From: Collinsella sp. | GTDB taxonomy: Bacteria; Actinomycetota; Coriobacteriia; Coriobacteriales; Coriobacteriaceae | Reading direction: 5' to 3' | NCBI GenBank assembly: GCA_019419625.1 | Contig: DXZO01000007.1 | Coordinates: forward strand, 1-15,206 | Length of the DNA: 15,206 nt | Shown: one piece after another, positions 1 to 6,470 of the stretch | How the letters are laid out: each line of letters begins with the position of its first letter | Numbering within the stretch: the stretch's first letter is position 1 | Made by a program: the position numbers and the translations under genes | Notes under the pieces: generated by a model | Told to the model about the DNA's origin: nothing | Databases searched by the model: none | What the model saw: only the letters and a program-made list of their open reading frames with translations

Positions 1-1433
1 CCCCCGCCGAGGGCGAAGACGGCGCTCGCCCCAACCGTCGCCAGCACAAGCGCAACGAGGAGCGCAACGAGCGCAAGGACGAGCGCAACAACGACCGTCG
101 CAACCGCCAGCGCGATCGCAAGCAACGCAACAAGGAGCGTAATGCCGCTCCCACCGAGCCCACGCTTTCGCGCGAGGAGCTCGCTGCCATGAAGGTCGCC
201 GAACTTCGCGAGAAGGCCAAGGAGTTCGAGATCGAGACGACCGGCAAGAAGAAAGCCGAGCTCGTCGAGGAGATCTACGTCACCGCCGCGAAGGCCGAGG
301 GCTTCCGCGACATCAAGGGCATTCTGCAGATTCGCCCGGACAGCTCCGGCATCATCCACGCCCATGGCTACATGAAGTCCAACGACGACGCCTTCGTGCC
401 CGCCTACCTCATCCGCTCCGCGCGCCTGCGCACGGGCGACGTCATCGAGGGCTCGTTGCGTCCTTCGCGCGGCGGCGACAAGCGCGCCGGCCTCGCCAAA
501 ATCACGACCGTCAACGGTCTGGACCCCGAGCAGATTCGCAACCGCCCCAAGTTCGGCGACCTCACCCCGGTCTATCCCAACGAGCCGCTGCGCATGGAGC
601 ACGGCAAGGATTCCATCACCGGTCGCGCCATCGACATCGTGTCGCCGATCGGCAAGGGCCAGCGCGGCCTGATCGTGTCCCCGCCCAAGGCCGGCAAGAC
701 CACGATCCTCAAGAAGATCTGCCAGTCCATCTCGATTAATAACCCCGAGGTGCACCTCATCTGCCTGCTCGTCGACGAGCGCCCCGAAGAGGTCACCGAT
801 ATGCAGCGTTCCATCAAGGGCGAGGTTGTGGCGTCGACCTTCGATATGCCTGCCGACAACCACACTCGCGTGGCCGAGCTCGTCATCGAGCGCGCCAAGC
901 GCATCGTAGAGCTGGGTGGCGACGTCGTGGTGGTGCTCGACTCCATCACGCGCCTCGCCCGCGCTTACAACCTGGCGGCGCCCGCCTCGGGCCGCATCCT
1001 TTCGGGCGGCGTCGATTCGGCGGCCCTGTATCCGCCCAAGCGCTTCCTGGGTGCAGCCCGCAATATCGAGAACGGTGGCTCGCTCACCATCCTGGCCTCT
1101 GCCCTCATCGACACCGGTTCCAAGATGGACGAGGTCATCTTTGAGGAGTTCAAGGGTACCGGCAACATGGAGCTTAAGCTCGACCGCGACCTGGCCGACC
1201 GCCGCATCTTCCCGGCTATCGACCCCGTTGCCTCCGGTACGCGTAACGAGGACCTGTTGGTCGACGAGCAGATGCGTCCGTTTGTCTTTGGCCTGCGTCG
1301 CATTCTTGCCGGCATGAACAACACCGAGCGCGCAGCCGCATCGTTTATCAAGGGTCTTAAGGGCACCAACACCAACCAGGAGTTCCTGGTGCGTTCGGCC
1401 AAAAAACACAGCGACTACGAGCAGACGTTCTAG
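1..1433 (+). CDS. rho: Transcription termination factor Rho (5' end outside the window)
   Basis: Rho is the hexameric RNA-dependent ATPase/translocase that ends transcription of untranslated RNA. The reading frame is open from base 3, so the start codon lies upstream and the gene is partial; 476 codons are visible. The first 62 visible residues are a highly charged stretch rich in Arg, Asn, Glu and Lys, the disordered insertion typical of actinobacterial Rho. A Rho_N (SAP-like) segment follows (LSREELAAMKVAELREKAKE), then the RNA-binding cold-shock-like domain (GILQIRPDSSGIIHAHGY). The RecA-type ATPase core has Walker A SPPKAGKTT, the DERPEEVTDMQRS motif, Walker B DVVVVLDSITRLARAYN, and the near-invariant GAARN, ALIDTGSKMDEVIFEEFKGT and RRIFPAID blocks. 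An ATG at 189 lies inside the conserved Rho_N segment and is unlikely to be the real start. The gene ends in its own intrinsic terminator. Identification is certain; only the N-terminal boundary is unknown. Confidence 0.98.
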   Translation, partial: PAEGEDGARPNRRQHKRNEERNERKDERNNDRRNRQRDRKQRNKERNAAPTEPTLSREELAAMKVAELREKAKEFEIETTGKKKAELVEEIYVTAAKAEGFRDIKGILQIRPDSSGIIHAHGYMKSNDDAFVPAYLIRSARLRTGDVIEGSLRPSRGGDKRAGLAKITTVNGLDPEQIRNRPKFGDLTPVYPNEPLRMEHGKDSITGRAIDIVSPIGKGQRGLIVSPPKAGKTTILKKICQSISINNPEVHLICLLVDERPEEVTDMQRSIKGEVVASTFDMPADNHTRVAELVIERAKRIVELGGDVVVVLDSITRLARAYNLAAPASGRILSGGVDSAALYPPKRFLGAARNIENGGSLTILASALIDTGSKMDEVIFEEFKGTGNMELKLDRDLADRRIFPAIDPVASGTRNEDLLVDEQMRPFVFGLRRILAGMNNTERAAASFIKGLKGTNTNQEFLVRSAKKHSDYEQTF

Positions 1434-1470
1434 GTTGTCATCCGCGCGCAGCGATAGTCATCAATGCGAT

Positions 1471-1502
1471 AAAGGGTCGGGGCTTTGAGCCTCGGCCCTT
1501 TT
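1471..1502 (+). terminator. Intrinsic terminator of rho
   Basis: A 14-bp stem pairs 1471-1484 with 1488-1501 (AAAGGGTCGGGGCT with AGCCTCGGCCCTTT, two G-U wobbles) around a three-base loop and runs into TTTT. It begins 38 bases after the rho stop codon. Confidence 0.85.
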
Positions 1503-1581
1503 CCATAGCGCCGCTCCGCGCTTATTTTTGACTGTAAGACCGACGAACAGCAGGTTTCCCGTTTCAATCTGACATCGTCGC

Positions 1582-1610
1582 TTGCAATCGGCAGGGCGGT
1601 TTCGCATAAT
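1582..1610 (+). promoter_or_regulatory. Sigma-70-type promoter for the membrane protein/vanZ-like unit
   Basis: TTGCAA (1582-1587) and CATAAT (1605-1610) are separated by exactly 17 bases. Transcription would start near 1617, leaving a leader of about 130 bases before the ATG at 1747. The site lies just after the rho terminator, as expected for an independent unit. Confidence 0.65.
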
Positions 1611-1638
1611 AGCTTTTAAGCTTCGCGACGGAAAACGC

Positions 1639-1689
1639 AGATGAAACGAACCATATACCGTTGCTTTGGGGCATAGCCCCGCTTCATCT
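1639..1689 (+). other. Structured 5' leader (nested stem-loops)
   Basis: The 313 bases between rho and the next gene hold the rho terminator, a promoter and this element. AGATGAA (1639-1645) can pair perfectly with TTCATCT (1683-1689). It encloses a 5-bp GGGGC/GCCCC hairpin with an ATA loop (1668-1680). I recognise no riboswitch class, and no terminator or sequestered ribosome-binding site is evident. It could be chance pairing. Confidence 0.3.
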
Positions 1690-1735
1690 TCTCTCGCGCA
1701 GCCAACTGAATGATGCGATTTGGGTGCTGGAAGAT

Positions 1736-1743
1736 GGGGAGAG
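1736..1743 (+). promoter_or_regulatory. Ribosome-binding site fixing the start at 1747
   Basis: GGGGAGAG precedes ATG 1747 at normal spacing. This favours 1747 over an in-frame TTG at 1720, which would add nine residues and place this site inside the coding region. Confidence 0.75.
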
Positions 1744-1746
1744 CTC

Positions 1747-3147
1747 ATGGCTTCTTCTGATGCAACACAACGAGCAGTCCTTGCCGGACTTTCGTGCGGG
1801 ATCGGCCTTGCCGCTCCCGTGGTTATGTATGCCGCGACGCTGCCGTTTTCGTCGGTGAACGAGACGGTCGTGGCGGGTGCAGTTCCCTTCGCCGTGGGCG
1901 CGGTGGCGGGCGTGGGTATCTATGCCGCCTCGCTGGGTATCTCCGAGTATCGTGCGCAGCGTGAAGAGCGTCTGTTCCAGCCCGATGCCATGGGCGGTGC
2001 CGCCAATCTCAATCAGCATCAAAGCGAGTTCAAGACCGCCTCGATTCCAGCTCAGCAGCAGGATGCGATTCCGTATGCTGCGGCTTCTGTTTCTCAGGCT
2101 CAGTCGGAGCAGTCTACCTCGGCATTCCTTTCCGGCCTGACTGGTGCGTTCCAGCGCCGTCATGCCGATGATGGTGTCCCTACCATCGCTCGAGCCGCAG
2201 ATGCTATGGACGAGACCGAGGCTTGGTCCATGATCGACAGCATGCTCGACGACGATTCGCCGGTTAGCTGCGACCCTGCACGCTCGCGCGACGTCTATCA
2301 AGTCGCCATCGACGAGCTCACCAACGGCGGGCAGACCGGCTCCTTCAATCGCGATGACATCGCCGCCGCGGCACGCGCCGTGTCGGGCTCCCAGGCCGCC
2401 CCTGCGGGCAGCACGGCGGCTTTCGTGGCACTCGTTGCCAACGCGGCAGTCAATAACGCCTACAGCGCTACCTCGGCGGACGCGAACGCTTCTGCCGATA
2501 ATTCGTACGTTGATGAAGCCATGACCGCGGACGAGGAGGCCGTTGCCGCCCGCCGTGCCGCCGAAAGCTCGCTTTGGGGCGCTCCTGCCCAGCAGCAGGC
2601 GGCTGAGGCTGCGCCGTACAACGCAAACCTCGCCAGCATGCCTATCATTTCCGGTGCCGCGGACATCGATCTCGATGACCTCGATGAGCCTGCAGCCATC
2701 ACCGCATCGATTGATGCCCAAGATCGCATCGACACCGGCGACCTTCCGGATGCCTCGCTCGAGGTTGATGTCCCCATGGCCGATTACTCGGGCCACGAGG
2801 ACATGTGGGCCGCTGCCACCGCGATTCTGGACGAGATCGACGAGCCTGCTCCTGTTGCAGCTCCCGCTCCCGTCGCTGCCCCTCAGCCTGCTGCACCCGC
2901 CTATGTCGGCCGTCACAGCGCTGTGTTCCCCGAGGATACCGCCCGTATCTCGCGCGAGGGCATCGAGCGAGCCGAGGCTATTGCCGCCGGCATTATGGAA
3001 AATCGTCGTCACGAGCGCGTCAATCAGATCCTCGAGGAAGAGATCGAGCGCCTGCAGTCCTCTACCGCCAAGCGTACGGGCCGTGCCTATCTGAGCGTTA
3101 TCGAGGGCGGTACCGCCAGCTTCGCGCCGCTCCGCGCGGAGGCATAA
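1747..3147 (+). CDS. Hypothetical membrane-anchored protein with an acidic Ala-rich cytoplasmic region
   Basis: I do not recognise this 466-residue protein. Two hydrophobic segments near the N-terminus (about residues 11-33 and 40-65) should form a hairpin in the membrane, with the long remainder probably in the cytoplasm. The middle (about 70-360) is low in complexity, Ala/Asp/Glu-rich and probably disordered. A Pro-Ala-Val run follows (APAPVAAPQPAAPA). The C-terminal 80 residues look ordered: a charged helical stretch (AGIMENRRHERVNQILEEEI) and an end containing GRAYLSVIEGG. The start at ATG 1747 is set by a strong ribosome-binding site. It is the first gene of a unit with the vanZ-like gene, with 7 bases between them. 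The composition suggests a scaffold or cell-envelope organiser, but no function can be assigned. The gene is intact, with codon use like its neighbours. Confidence 0.85.
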   Translation: MASSDATQRAVLAGLSCGIGLAAPVVMYAATLPFSSVNETVVAGAVPFAVGAVAGVGIYAASLGISEYRAQREERLFQPDAMGGAANLNQHQSEFKTASIPAQQQDAIPYAAASVSQAQSEQSTSAFLSGLTGAFQRRHADDGVPTIARAADAMDETEAWSMIDSMLDDDSPVSCDPARSRDVYQVAIDELTNGGQTGSFNRDDIAAAARAVSGSQAAPAGSTAAFVALVANAAVNNAYSATSADANASADNSYVDEAMTADEEAVAARRAAESSLWGAPAQQQAAEAAPYNANLASMPIISGAADIDLDDLDEPAAITASIDAQDRIDTGDLPDASLEVDVPMADYSGHEDMWAAATAILDEIDEPAPVAAPAPVAAPQPAAPAYVGRHSAVFPEDTARISREGIERAEAIAAGIMENRRHERVNQILEEEIERLQSSTAKRTGRAYLSVIEGGTASFAPLRAEA

Positions 3148-3154
3148 CTTCTGC

Positions 3155-3604
3155 ATGGTTAAGATCAATCGAAAATGGGCGGTCGTGACCTGCCTGATGG
3201 CGCTCTTGATCTGGGGCAATTCGCTGGTTCCCGGCTCGGGGTCGGGCTCGCTGAGCCTAACGGTCATGGAAGCTATCCGCGGTTTCCTGCACAGCGTGGG
3301 ACTTCCATATGAATGGGTGACCAACTTTGTTGTTCGCAAATGCGCGCATTTTACCGAGTATATGGTGCTCGGCATCTTGGCAACGCACGCCTTTGATTTT
3401 GAGGGCCGGCGCACCTTTGACGTGCTGCTGCCCACGGCGGTGTTCCTGCTGCTGATTCCTTCGATCGACGAGACGATTCAGCTCTTTGTGCCGGGACGCG
3501 CCGGCATGATCACCGATGTGATGATCGACTGCTGCGGAGCGGCAACGGGCGTTGTGCTCCGATATCTCTTACGGCCGCTGATGCGCGCCAAAAAAGCCGC
3601 CTAG
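3155..3604 (+). CDS. VanZ-like family membrane protein
   Basis: This is a 149-residue integral membrane protein of the VanZ-like family, named for the teicoplanin-resistance accessory protein VanZ. Most family members have no defined role. Family blocks are clear: RKCAHFTEYMVLGIL (residues 61-75), IDETIQLFVPGRAG (104-117) and ITDVMIDCCGAATG (119-132). About four hydrophobic helices can be placed near 8-27, 63-80, 88-111 and 119-139. The protein starts 7 bases after the preceding stop. Its likely ribosome-binding site (GCGGAGG, 3136-3142) lies inside the end of that gene and is rather distant, so translational coupling is likely. The stop codon sits inside the terminator stem. The context gives no glycopeptide-resistance genes, so a resistance role should not be inferred. 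Confidence 0.9.
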   Translation: MVKINRKWAVVTCLMALLIWGNSLVPGSGSGSLSLTVMEAIRGFLHSVGLPYEWVTNFVVRKCAHFTEYMVLGILATHAFDFEGRRTFDVLLPTAVFLLLIPSIDETIQLFVPGRAGMITDVMIDCCGAATGVVLRYLLRPLMRAKKAA

Positions 3605-3636
3605 GACGTATTGTTTGGTCCTAGGCGGCCTTTTTT
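3590..3636. terminator. Bidirectional intrinsic terminator between convergent genes
   Basis: A perfect 12-bp stem GCCGCCTAGGAC (3596-3607) pairs with GTCCTAGGCGGC (3618-3629). Six A's precede it (3590-3595) and six T's follow it (3631-3636), so it should work on both strands. It ends the vanZ-like unit (+) and the sugar kinase gene (-). The vanZ-like stop codon TAG (3602-3604) is part of the stem. Confidence 0.9.
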
Positions 3637-3718
3637 ATTTGAGGGCTTATATGAGGCGTGGTGGCGTCGTTCCGTAGGTCGGATTTGCCGGGCGCGCCAC
3701 GCCCTGTGGGTGCGTCTG

Positions 3719-4609
3719 CTACTGAAGCGCCTGAGCGCCCAGGGCCAAGCAGCCCTTAATGCCCTGTTTGCCCTCGAGGCTGTTGTTGACGATATAGCTA
3801 TCGATGTCGGCCATCTCGGGCGTGACGATGTAGCCGTTGAGCATCTCGGCGCACTTCTTGCGCGCGAGCGGCACGATGGGGGTGTGGTCGGCCACGCCGC
3901 CACCGATGACGATCTTCTGCGGTGCGTAGCACAGGATGTAGGTCATGAGCGCCTGCGCCAGATAGCCGGCGAGCAGGTCCATGGCCTCCGGGTCATCGGC
4001 CATCTCTCCGGCGCTCTTGCCACCCCAGCGCTTTTTGACGCCGGGACCGGCGATGAGGCCCTCGAGGCAGTTGTCGTGGAAGGGGCAGCCGCTGTGCTCG
4101 CCAATGGTGTCGCGCGGGTCGCGAGTGACCAGGATGTGGCCGGCCTCGGGATGCATCATGCCGTGCACGAGCTTACCGCCCGAGAGCACGCCGGCGCCCA
4201 CGCCGGTACCGATGGTCAGATACACCACGTCAGTGAGGCCCTGGGCGCAACCAAAGGTGACCTCGCCCAGGCAGGCGACGTTGACGTCGGTGTCGTAGCC
4301 GCAGGGAATATTGAGCTCGTTTTGGATGGTGCCCAGCAGGTCAAAGTAGCGCCATGCCGTTTTGGGCGTCTCCAGGATCTTGCCGTATTGGGACGAGGCA
4401 GGGTTGACTGCGGTGGGGCCAAAGGCGCCGATGCCCAGCGCGGCGATGTCCTTGTCGGCAAACCATGCGTTGACGGCCTCAACGGTCTCCTGCGGGGTCG
4501 TGGTCGCAATCTGCTCGCGTTCCAGGACCGTGCCGTCTGCATAGCCCGTGGCGCAGACCATCTTGGTGCCGCCGGCCTCGAGCGCTCCGATAAGCTGCTG
4601 CTCTGCCAT
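3719..4609 (-). CDS. ROK-family sugar kinase, probably fructokinase
   Basis: This 296-residue protein fits the short ROK fructokinases (ATP + D-fructose to fructose 6-phosphate, cytoplasmic). The N-terminal phosphate loop is GALEAGGTKMVCA (residues 8-20). GIGAFGP (59-65) matches the sugar-binding block. The catalytic base is probably D108 in DTDVN. LTIGTGVGAGV (131-141) is the second ATP-binding loop. A zinc site is visible as H158 with C175, H178 and C181 (GCPFHDNCLEG). This His/Cys arrangement, together with GPGVKKRWG, resembles the Bacillus YdhR/GmuE type more than glucokinases or NagC-like repressors, and there is no N-terminal DNA-binding domain. The minus-strand start has AGAGAGGA upstream. 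The gene follows the aminotransferase but is separated from it by terminators, so it is probably transcribed on its own. Mannose or another hexose is an alternative substrate. Confidence 0.9.
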   Translation of the reverse strand: MAEQQLIGALEAGGTKMVCATGYADGTVLEREQIATTTPQETVEAVNAWFADKDIAALGIGAFGPTAVNPASSQYGKILETPKTAWRYFDLLGTIQNELNIPCGYDTDVNVACLGEVTFGCAQGLTDVVYLTIGTGVGAGVLSGGKLVHGMMHPEAGHILVTRDPRDTIGEHSGCPFHDNCLEGLIAGPGVKKRWGGKSAGEMADDPEAMDLLAGYLAQALMTYILCYAPQKIVIGGGVADHTPIVPLARKKCAEMLNGYIVTPEMADIDSYIVNNSLEGKQGIKGCLALGAQALQ

Positions 4610-4644
4610 AGTATTCCTCTCTGGACGAGTTGCTCCGTGACTAA

Positions 4645-4650
4645 AGTATA
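4645..4650 (-). promoter_or_regulatory. Possible -10 element for the sugar kinase gene
   Basis: On the minus strand TATACT lies 35 bases upstream of the start codon, preceded by an AT-rich run. No convincing -35 hexamer is found at 17 bases, so the call is weak. Confidence 0.3.
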
Positions 4651-4657
4651 GCGCTCT

Positions 4658-4694
4658 AAAAAATAAATGAGGTCGCTATAAAAAGAAACCTCAT
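4658..4694 (-). terminator. Second, overlapping terminator hairpin
   Basis: On the minus strand ATGAGGT (4694-4688) pairs with ACCTCAT (4673-4667), 7 bp, followed by TTATTTTTT (4666-4658). Its first arm is also the second arm of the upstream terminator hairpin, so the two cannot form together. Confidence 0.5.
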
Positions 4695-4721
4695 GGCCCA
4701 ACGGGTTCACGAGGTTTCTTT
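4678..4721 (-). terminator. Intrinsic terminator of the aminotransferase gene
   Basis: On the minus strand AAAGAAACCTC (4721-4711) pairs perfectly with GAGGTTTCTTT (4692-4682), 11 bp, with a partly paired 18-base loop and further T's at the foot. It lies 25 bases after the aminotransferase stop codon. Confidence 0.75.
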
Positions 4722-4745
4722 AGTGCCTTTAGTTACTGACCGTCC

Positions 4746-5927
4746 TTACCCGCGCGGCTCGATTTTATCACGCAGAGACTTGAGGTTCTCAAGCGCCGCG
4801 TTAAGCGTCTCGTCTCGCTTGGCAAAGTGGAAACGAATCAGATGGTTGACGGGCTCGCGGAAGAAGCTCGAGCCGGGCACGGCGCCCACGCCCACCTTTG
4901 AGGCCAGGTCCTCGCAGAAGTCGAGGTCGCTGTCATAGCAAAACTCAGAGATGTCCATCATCACGTAGTAGGCGCCCTGCGGCACGTTGTGCGTGAGGCC
5001 GATGCTGTCGAGTCCCTGACAGAATAGGTCGCGCTTGGCGGTGTAGAGGTCGAGGACCTCCTGGTAATAACTGTCGTCGAAGTTGAGGGCGGTGACGACG
5101 GCCTCTTGCAGGGGAGCGGCGGCGCCTACGGTGAGGAAGTCGTGGACCTTTTTGATGCGCTCGGTGATTTCGGCGGGAGCGATGGTGTAGCCTAGGCGCC
5201 AGCCGGTGATGGAGTAGGTCTTGGACAGCGAGCTGCAGCTGATGGTTCGATCGAACATGCCGGGCAGCGTGGCCATATAGACGTGCTCGTGGGGCGCGTA
5301 GACGATGTGCTCGTATACCTCGTCGGTAATGCAGTAGGCGTCGTACTGTTTGCAGAGGTCGGCGATAAAGGTGAGCTCCTCGCGCGTAAAGACCTTGCCG
5401 CAGGGGTTGGAAGGGTTGCACAGGACGATGGCCTTGGGATCGTTGTCGCGGAAGGCCGCCTCGAGTGTCTCGCGGTCAAAGTCGAACGCAGGTGGGTTAA
5501 GCGGCACGTAGATGGGCTCGGCACCCGAGAGGATCGTGTCGGCGCCGTAGTTCTCGTAGAATGGCGAGAAGATGACGACCTTGTCGCCGGGGTTTGTGAC
5601 CGTCATCATGGCGGCCATCATGGCCTCGGTGGAGCCGCAGGTGACCACGATGTTCTCGTTGGGGTTGATCGGCATGCCCATAAAGTGCTCCTGCTTGGCG
5701 GCAAGCGCCTCACGCATGGCCTGGGAGCCCCAGGTGATGGAGTACTGGTGATAGAGCGGCTTGGGGTCGCTGGCGATGGCGCTCAGGCTGTTGAGCAGCT
5801 GCGCCGGGGGATCGAAGTCGGGGAAGCCCTGCGACAGGTTGACGGCGCCATACTTATTGGAGATGCGCGTCATGCGGCGGATGACCGAATCGGTAAACGT
5901 TGCCGTACGGTTGGAGAGTTCTTTCAT
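4746..5927 (-). CDS. Class I/II PLP-dependent aminotransferase (kynurenine/methionine aminotransferase-like)
   Basis: This 393-residue cytoplasmic fold-type I aminotransferase moves an amino group between an amino acid and a 2-oxo acid. It opens with the family block VNLSQGFPDFDPP. PLP-site features follow: TCGSTEAMMA, the aromatic SPFYENY, NPSNPCGK (Asn against the ring), ITDEVYEHIVY (Asp to the pyridine nitrogen) and SLSKTYSITGWRLGY with the PLP lysine at K236. A C-terminal Arg for the substrate carboxylate is likely in HLIRFHFAKRD. The sequence most resembles the KAT/YbdL methionine- or kynurenine-2-oxoglutarate group; the substrate cannot be read from sequence. I placed the start at 5927, not at an ATG six codons upstream (5945), because AAAGGA lies five bases before 5927. 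A dedicated terminator ends the gene. It is divergent from the tRNA operon. Confidence 0.92.
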   Translation of the reverse strand: MKELSNRTATFTDSVIRRMTRISNKYGAVNLSQGFPDFDPPAQLLNSLSAIASDPKPLYHQYSITWGSQAMREALAAKQEHFMGMPINPNENIVVTCGSTEAMMAAMMTVTNPGDKVVIFSPFYENYGADTILSGAEPIYVPLNPPAFDFDRETLEAAFRDNDPKAIVLCNPSNPCGKVFTREELTFIADLCKQYDAYCITDEVYEHIVYAPHEHVYMATLPGMFDRTISCSSLSKTYSITGWRLGYTIAPAEITERIKKVHDFLTVGAAAPLQEAVVTALNFDDSYYQEVLDLYTAKRDLFCQGLDSIGLTHNVPQGAYYVMMDISEFCYDSDLDFCEDLASKVGVGAVPGSSFFREPVNHLIRFHFAKRDETLNAALENLKSLRDKIEPRG

Positions 5928-5932
5928 GCTTG

Positions 5933-5938
5933 TCCTTT
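5933..5938 (-). promoter_or_regulatory. Ribosome-binding site deciding the aminotransferase start
   Basis: AAAGGA on the minus strand is five bases upstream of ATG 5927. The upstream in-frame ATG at 5945 has no comparable site. Confidence 0.75.
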
Positions 5939-6011
5939 CGAGCATTTGCAGTGGGGCAAGTTTACTCCTATGAAACCGGTGGGAATTGCTCGAAATGGTC
6001 TCGAAAAACTC

Positions 6012-6030
6012 TTTTCAAAATTCTTGAAAA
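6012..6030. repeat. Inverted repeat upstream of the tRNA promoter
   Basis: TTTTCAA (6012-6018) and TTGAAAA (6024-6030) form a perfect 7-bp inverted repeat around AATTC. It is AT-rich and ends just before the -35 box of the tRNA promoter, where UP elements of stable-RNA promoters lie. It may be an UP element, an operator, or both. Confidence 0.4.
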
Positions 6031-6037
6031 TTGGGGC

Positions 6038-6066
6038 TTGCATCGCGTGGCGTTCCTTGCAATAAT
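6038..6066 (+). promoter_or_regulatory. Promoter of the tRNA operon
   Basis: TTGCAT (6038-6043) and AATAAT (6061-6066) are spaced by 17 bases. The predicted start is near 6073, about 20 bases before tRNA-His. AT-rich sequence lies directly upstream. Confidence 0.7.
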
Positions 6067-6092
6067 AGTCGAGCGCGAAGCGCACAGGACAC

Positions 6093-6170
6093 GGTGGGTG
6101 TAGCTCAGTTGGCTAGAGCGACGGGTTGTGGTCCCGTAGGTCGAGGGTTCGAGTCCCTTTACCCACCCCA
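6093..6170 (+). tRNA. tRNA-His (anticodon GUG)
   Basis: The cloverleaf is complete. The acceptor GTGGGTG pairs with TACCCAC (last pair wobble), and the extra G-1 (6093) faces C73, the His identity element. The anticodon stem is ACGGG/CCCGT, the anticodon GTG is at 6128-6130, and the T arm contains GGTTCGAGTCC. The CCA end is encoded (6168-6170). It is the first of three tRNAs in one operon. Confidence 0.97.
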
Positions 6171-6192
6171 GTTCTTGCTTCGTGTTGATATC

Positions 6193-6268
6193 GGGTCGTT
6201 AGCTCAGTTGGTAGAGCAGGGGACTCTTAATCCCAAGGTCCAGGGTTCGACCCCCTGACGGCCCACCA
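6193..6268 (+). tRNA. tRNA-Lys (anticodon CUU), copy 1
   Basis: This is a 76-base tRNA with acceptor GGGTCGT/ACGGCCC (one wobble), D arm GCTC/GAGC, anticodon loop CTCTTAA with anticodon CTT at 6226-6228, T arm CAGGG/CCCTG, A73 and an encoded CCA. The top pair of the anticodon stem (27-43) is a G-A mismatch. It is identical to the copy at 6312. Confidence 0.97.
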
Positions 6269-6281
6269 CACGATATCTCCT

Positions 6282-6307
6282 CTAAAGTCCGCCACAACGG
6301 ACTTTAG
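6282..6307 (+). other. Hairpin in the spacer between the two tRNA-Lys genes
   Basis: CTAAAGTCCG (6282-6291) and CGGACTTTAG (6298-6307) form a perfect 10-bp stem with loop CCACAA. Only CTTT follows, so it is not a strong terminator. It may be a processing signal or a partial attenuator between the tRNAs. Confidence 0.5.
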
Positions 6308-6311
6308 CTTT

Positions 6312-6387
6312 GGGTCGTTAGCTCAGTTGGTAGAGCAGGGGACTCTTAATCCCAAGGTCCAGGGTTCGACCCCCTGACGGCCCACCA
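6312..6387 (+). tRNA. tRNA-Lys (anticodon CUU), copy 2
   Basis: This copy is identical over all 76 bases to the one at 6193, with the anticodon CTT at 6345-6347 and an encoded CCA. A terminator follows within 11 bases, making it the last gene of the tRNA operon. Confidence 0.97.
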
Positions 6388-6397
6388 AAGCATGTTT

Positions 6398-6428
6398 AGA
6401 CGGTCAATTTCGGTTGGCCGTCTTTTTT
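6398..6428 (+). terminator. Terminator of the tRNA operon
   Basis: AGACGGTCAA (6398-6407) pairs with TTGGCCGTCT (6414-6423), 10 bp with one wobble and loop TTTCGG, followed by a run of T's to 6428. Confidence 0.85.
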
Positions 6429-6470
6429 ATTAACCTCGCATGGGGCCGAACCCGTAAGGGCACAGACGCT

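Noticed and set aside
1684..3435. A 583-codon minus-strand frame opposite the membrane protein and vanZ-like genes
   Set aside because: It has no recognisable domain, covers the opposite strand of two plausible genes that have ribosome-binding sites, and would run through their promoter region.
3611..4651. A 346-codon + strand frame opposite the sugar kinase gene
   Set aside because: The minus-strand frame carries all ROK motifs. The + strand product is an Ala/Val/Gly-rich shadow.
6193..6387. The two tRNA-Lys copies as attL/attR of an integrated element
   Set aside because: Only 43 bases lie between them, with no integrase or cargo. Tandem duplication explains the identity more simply.
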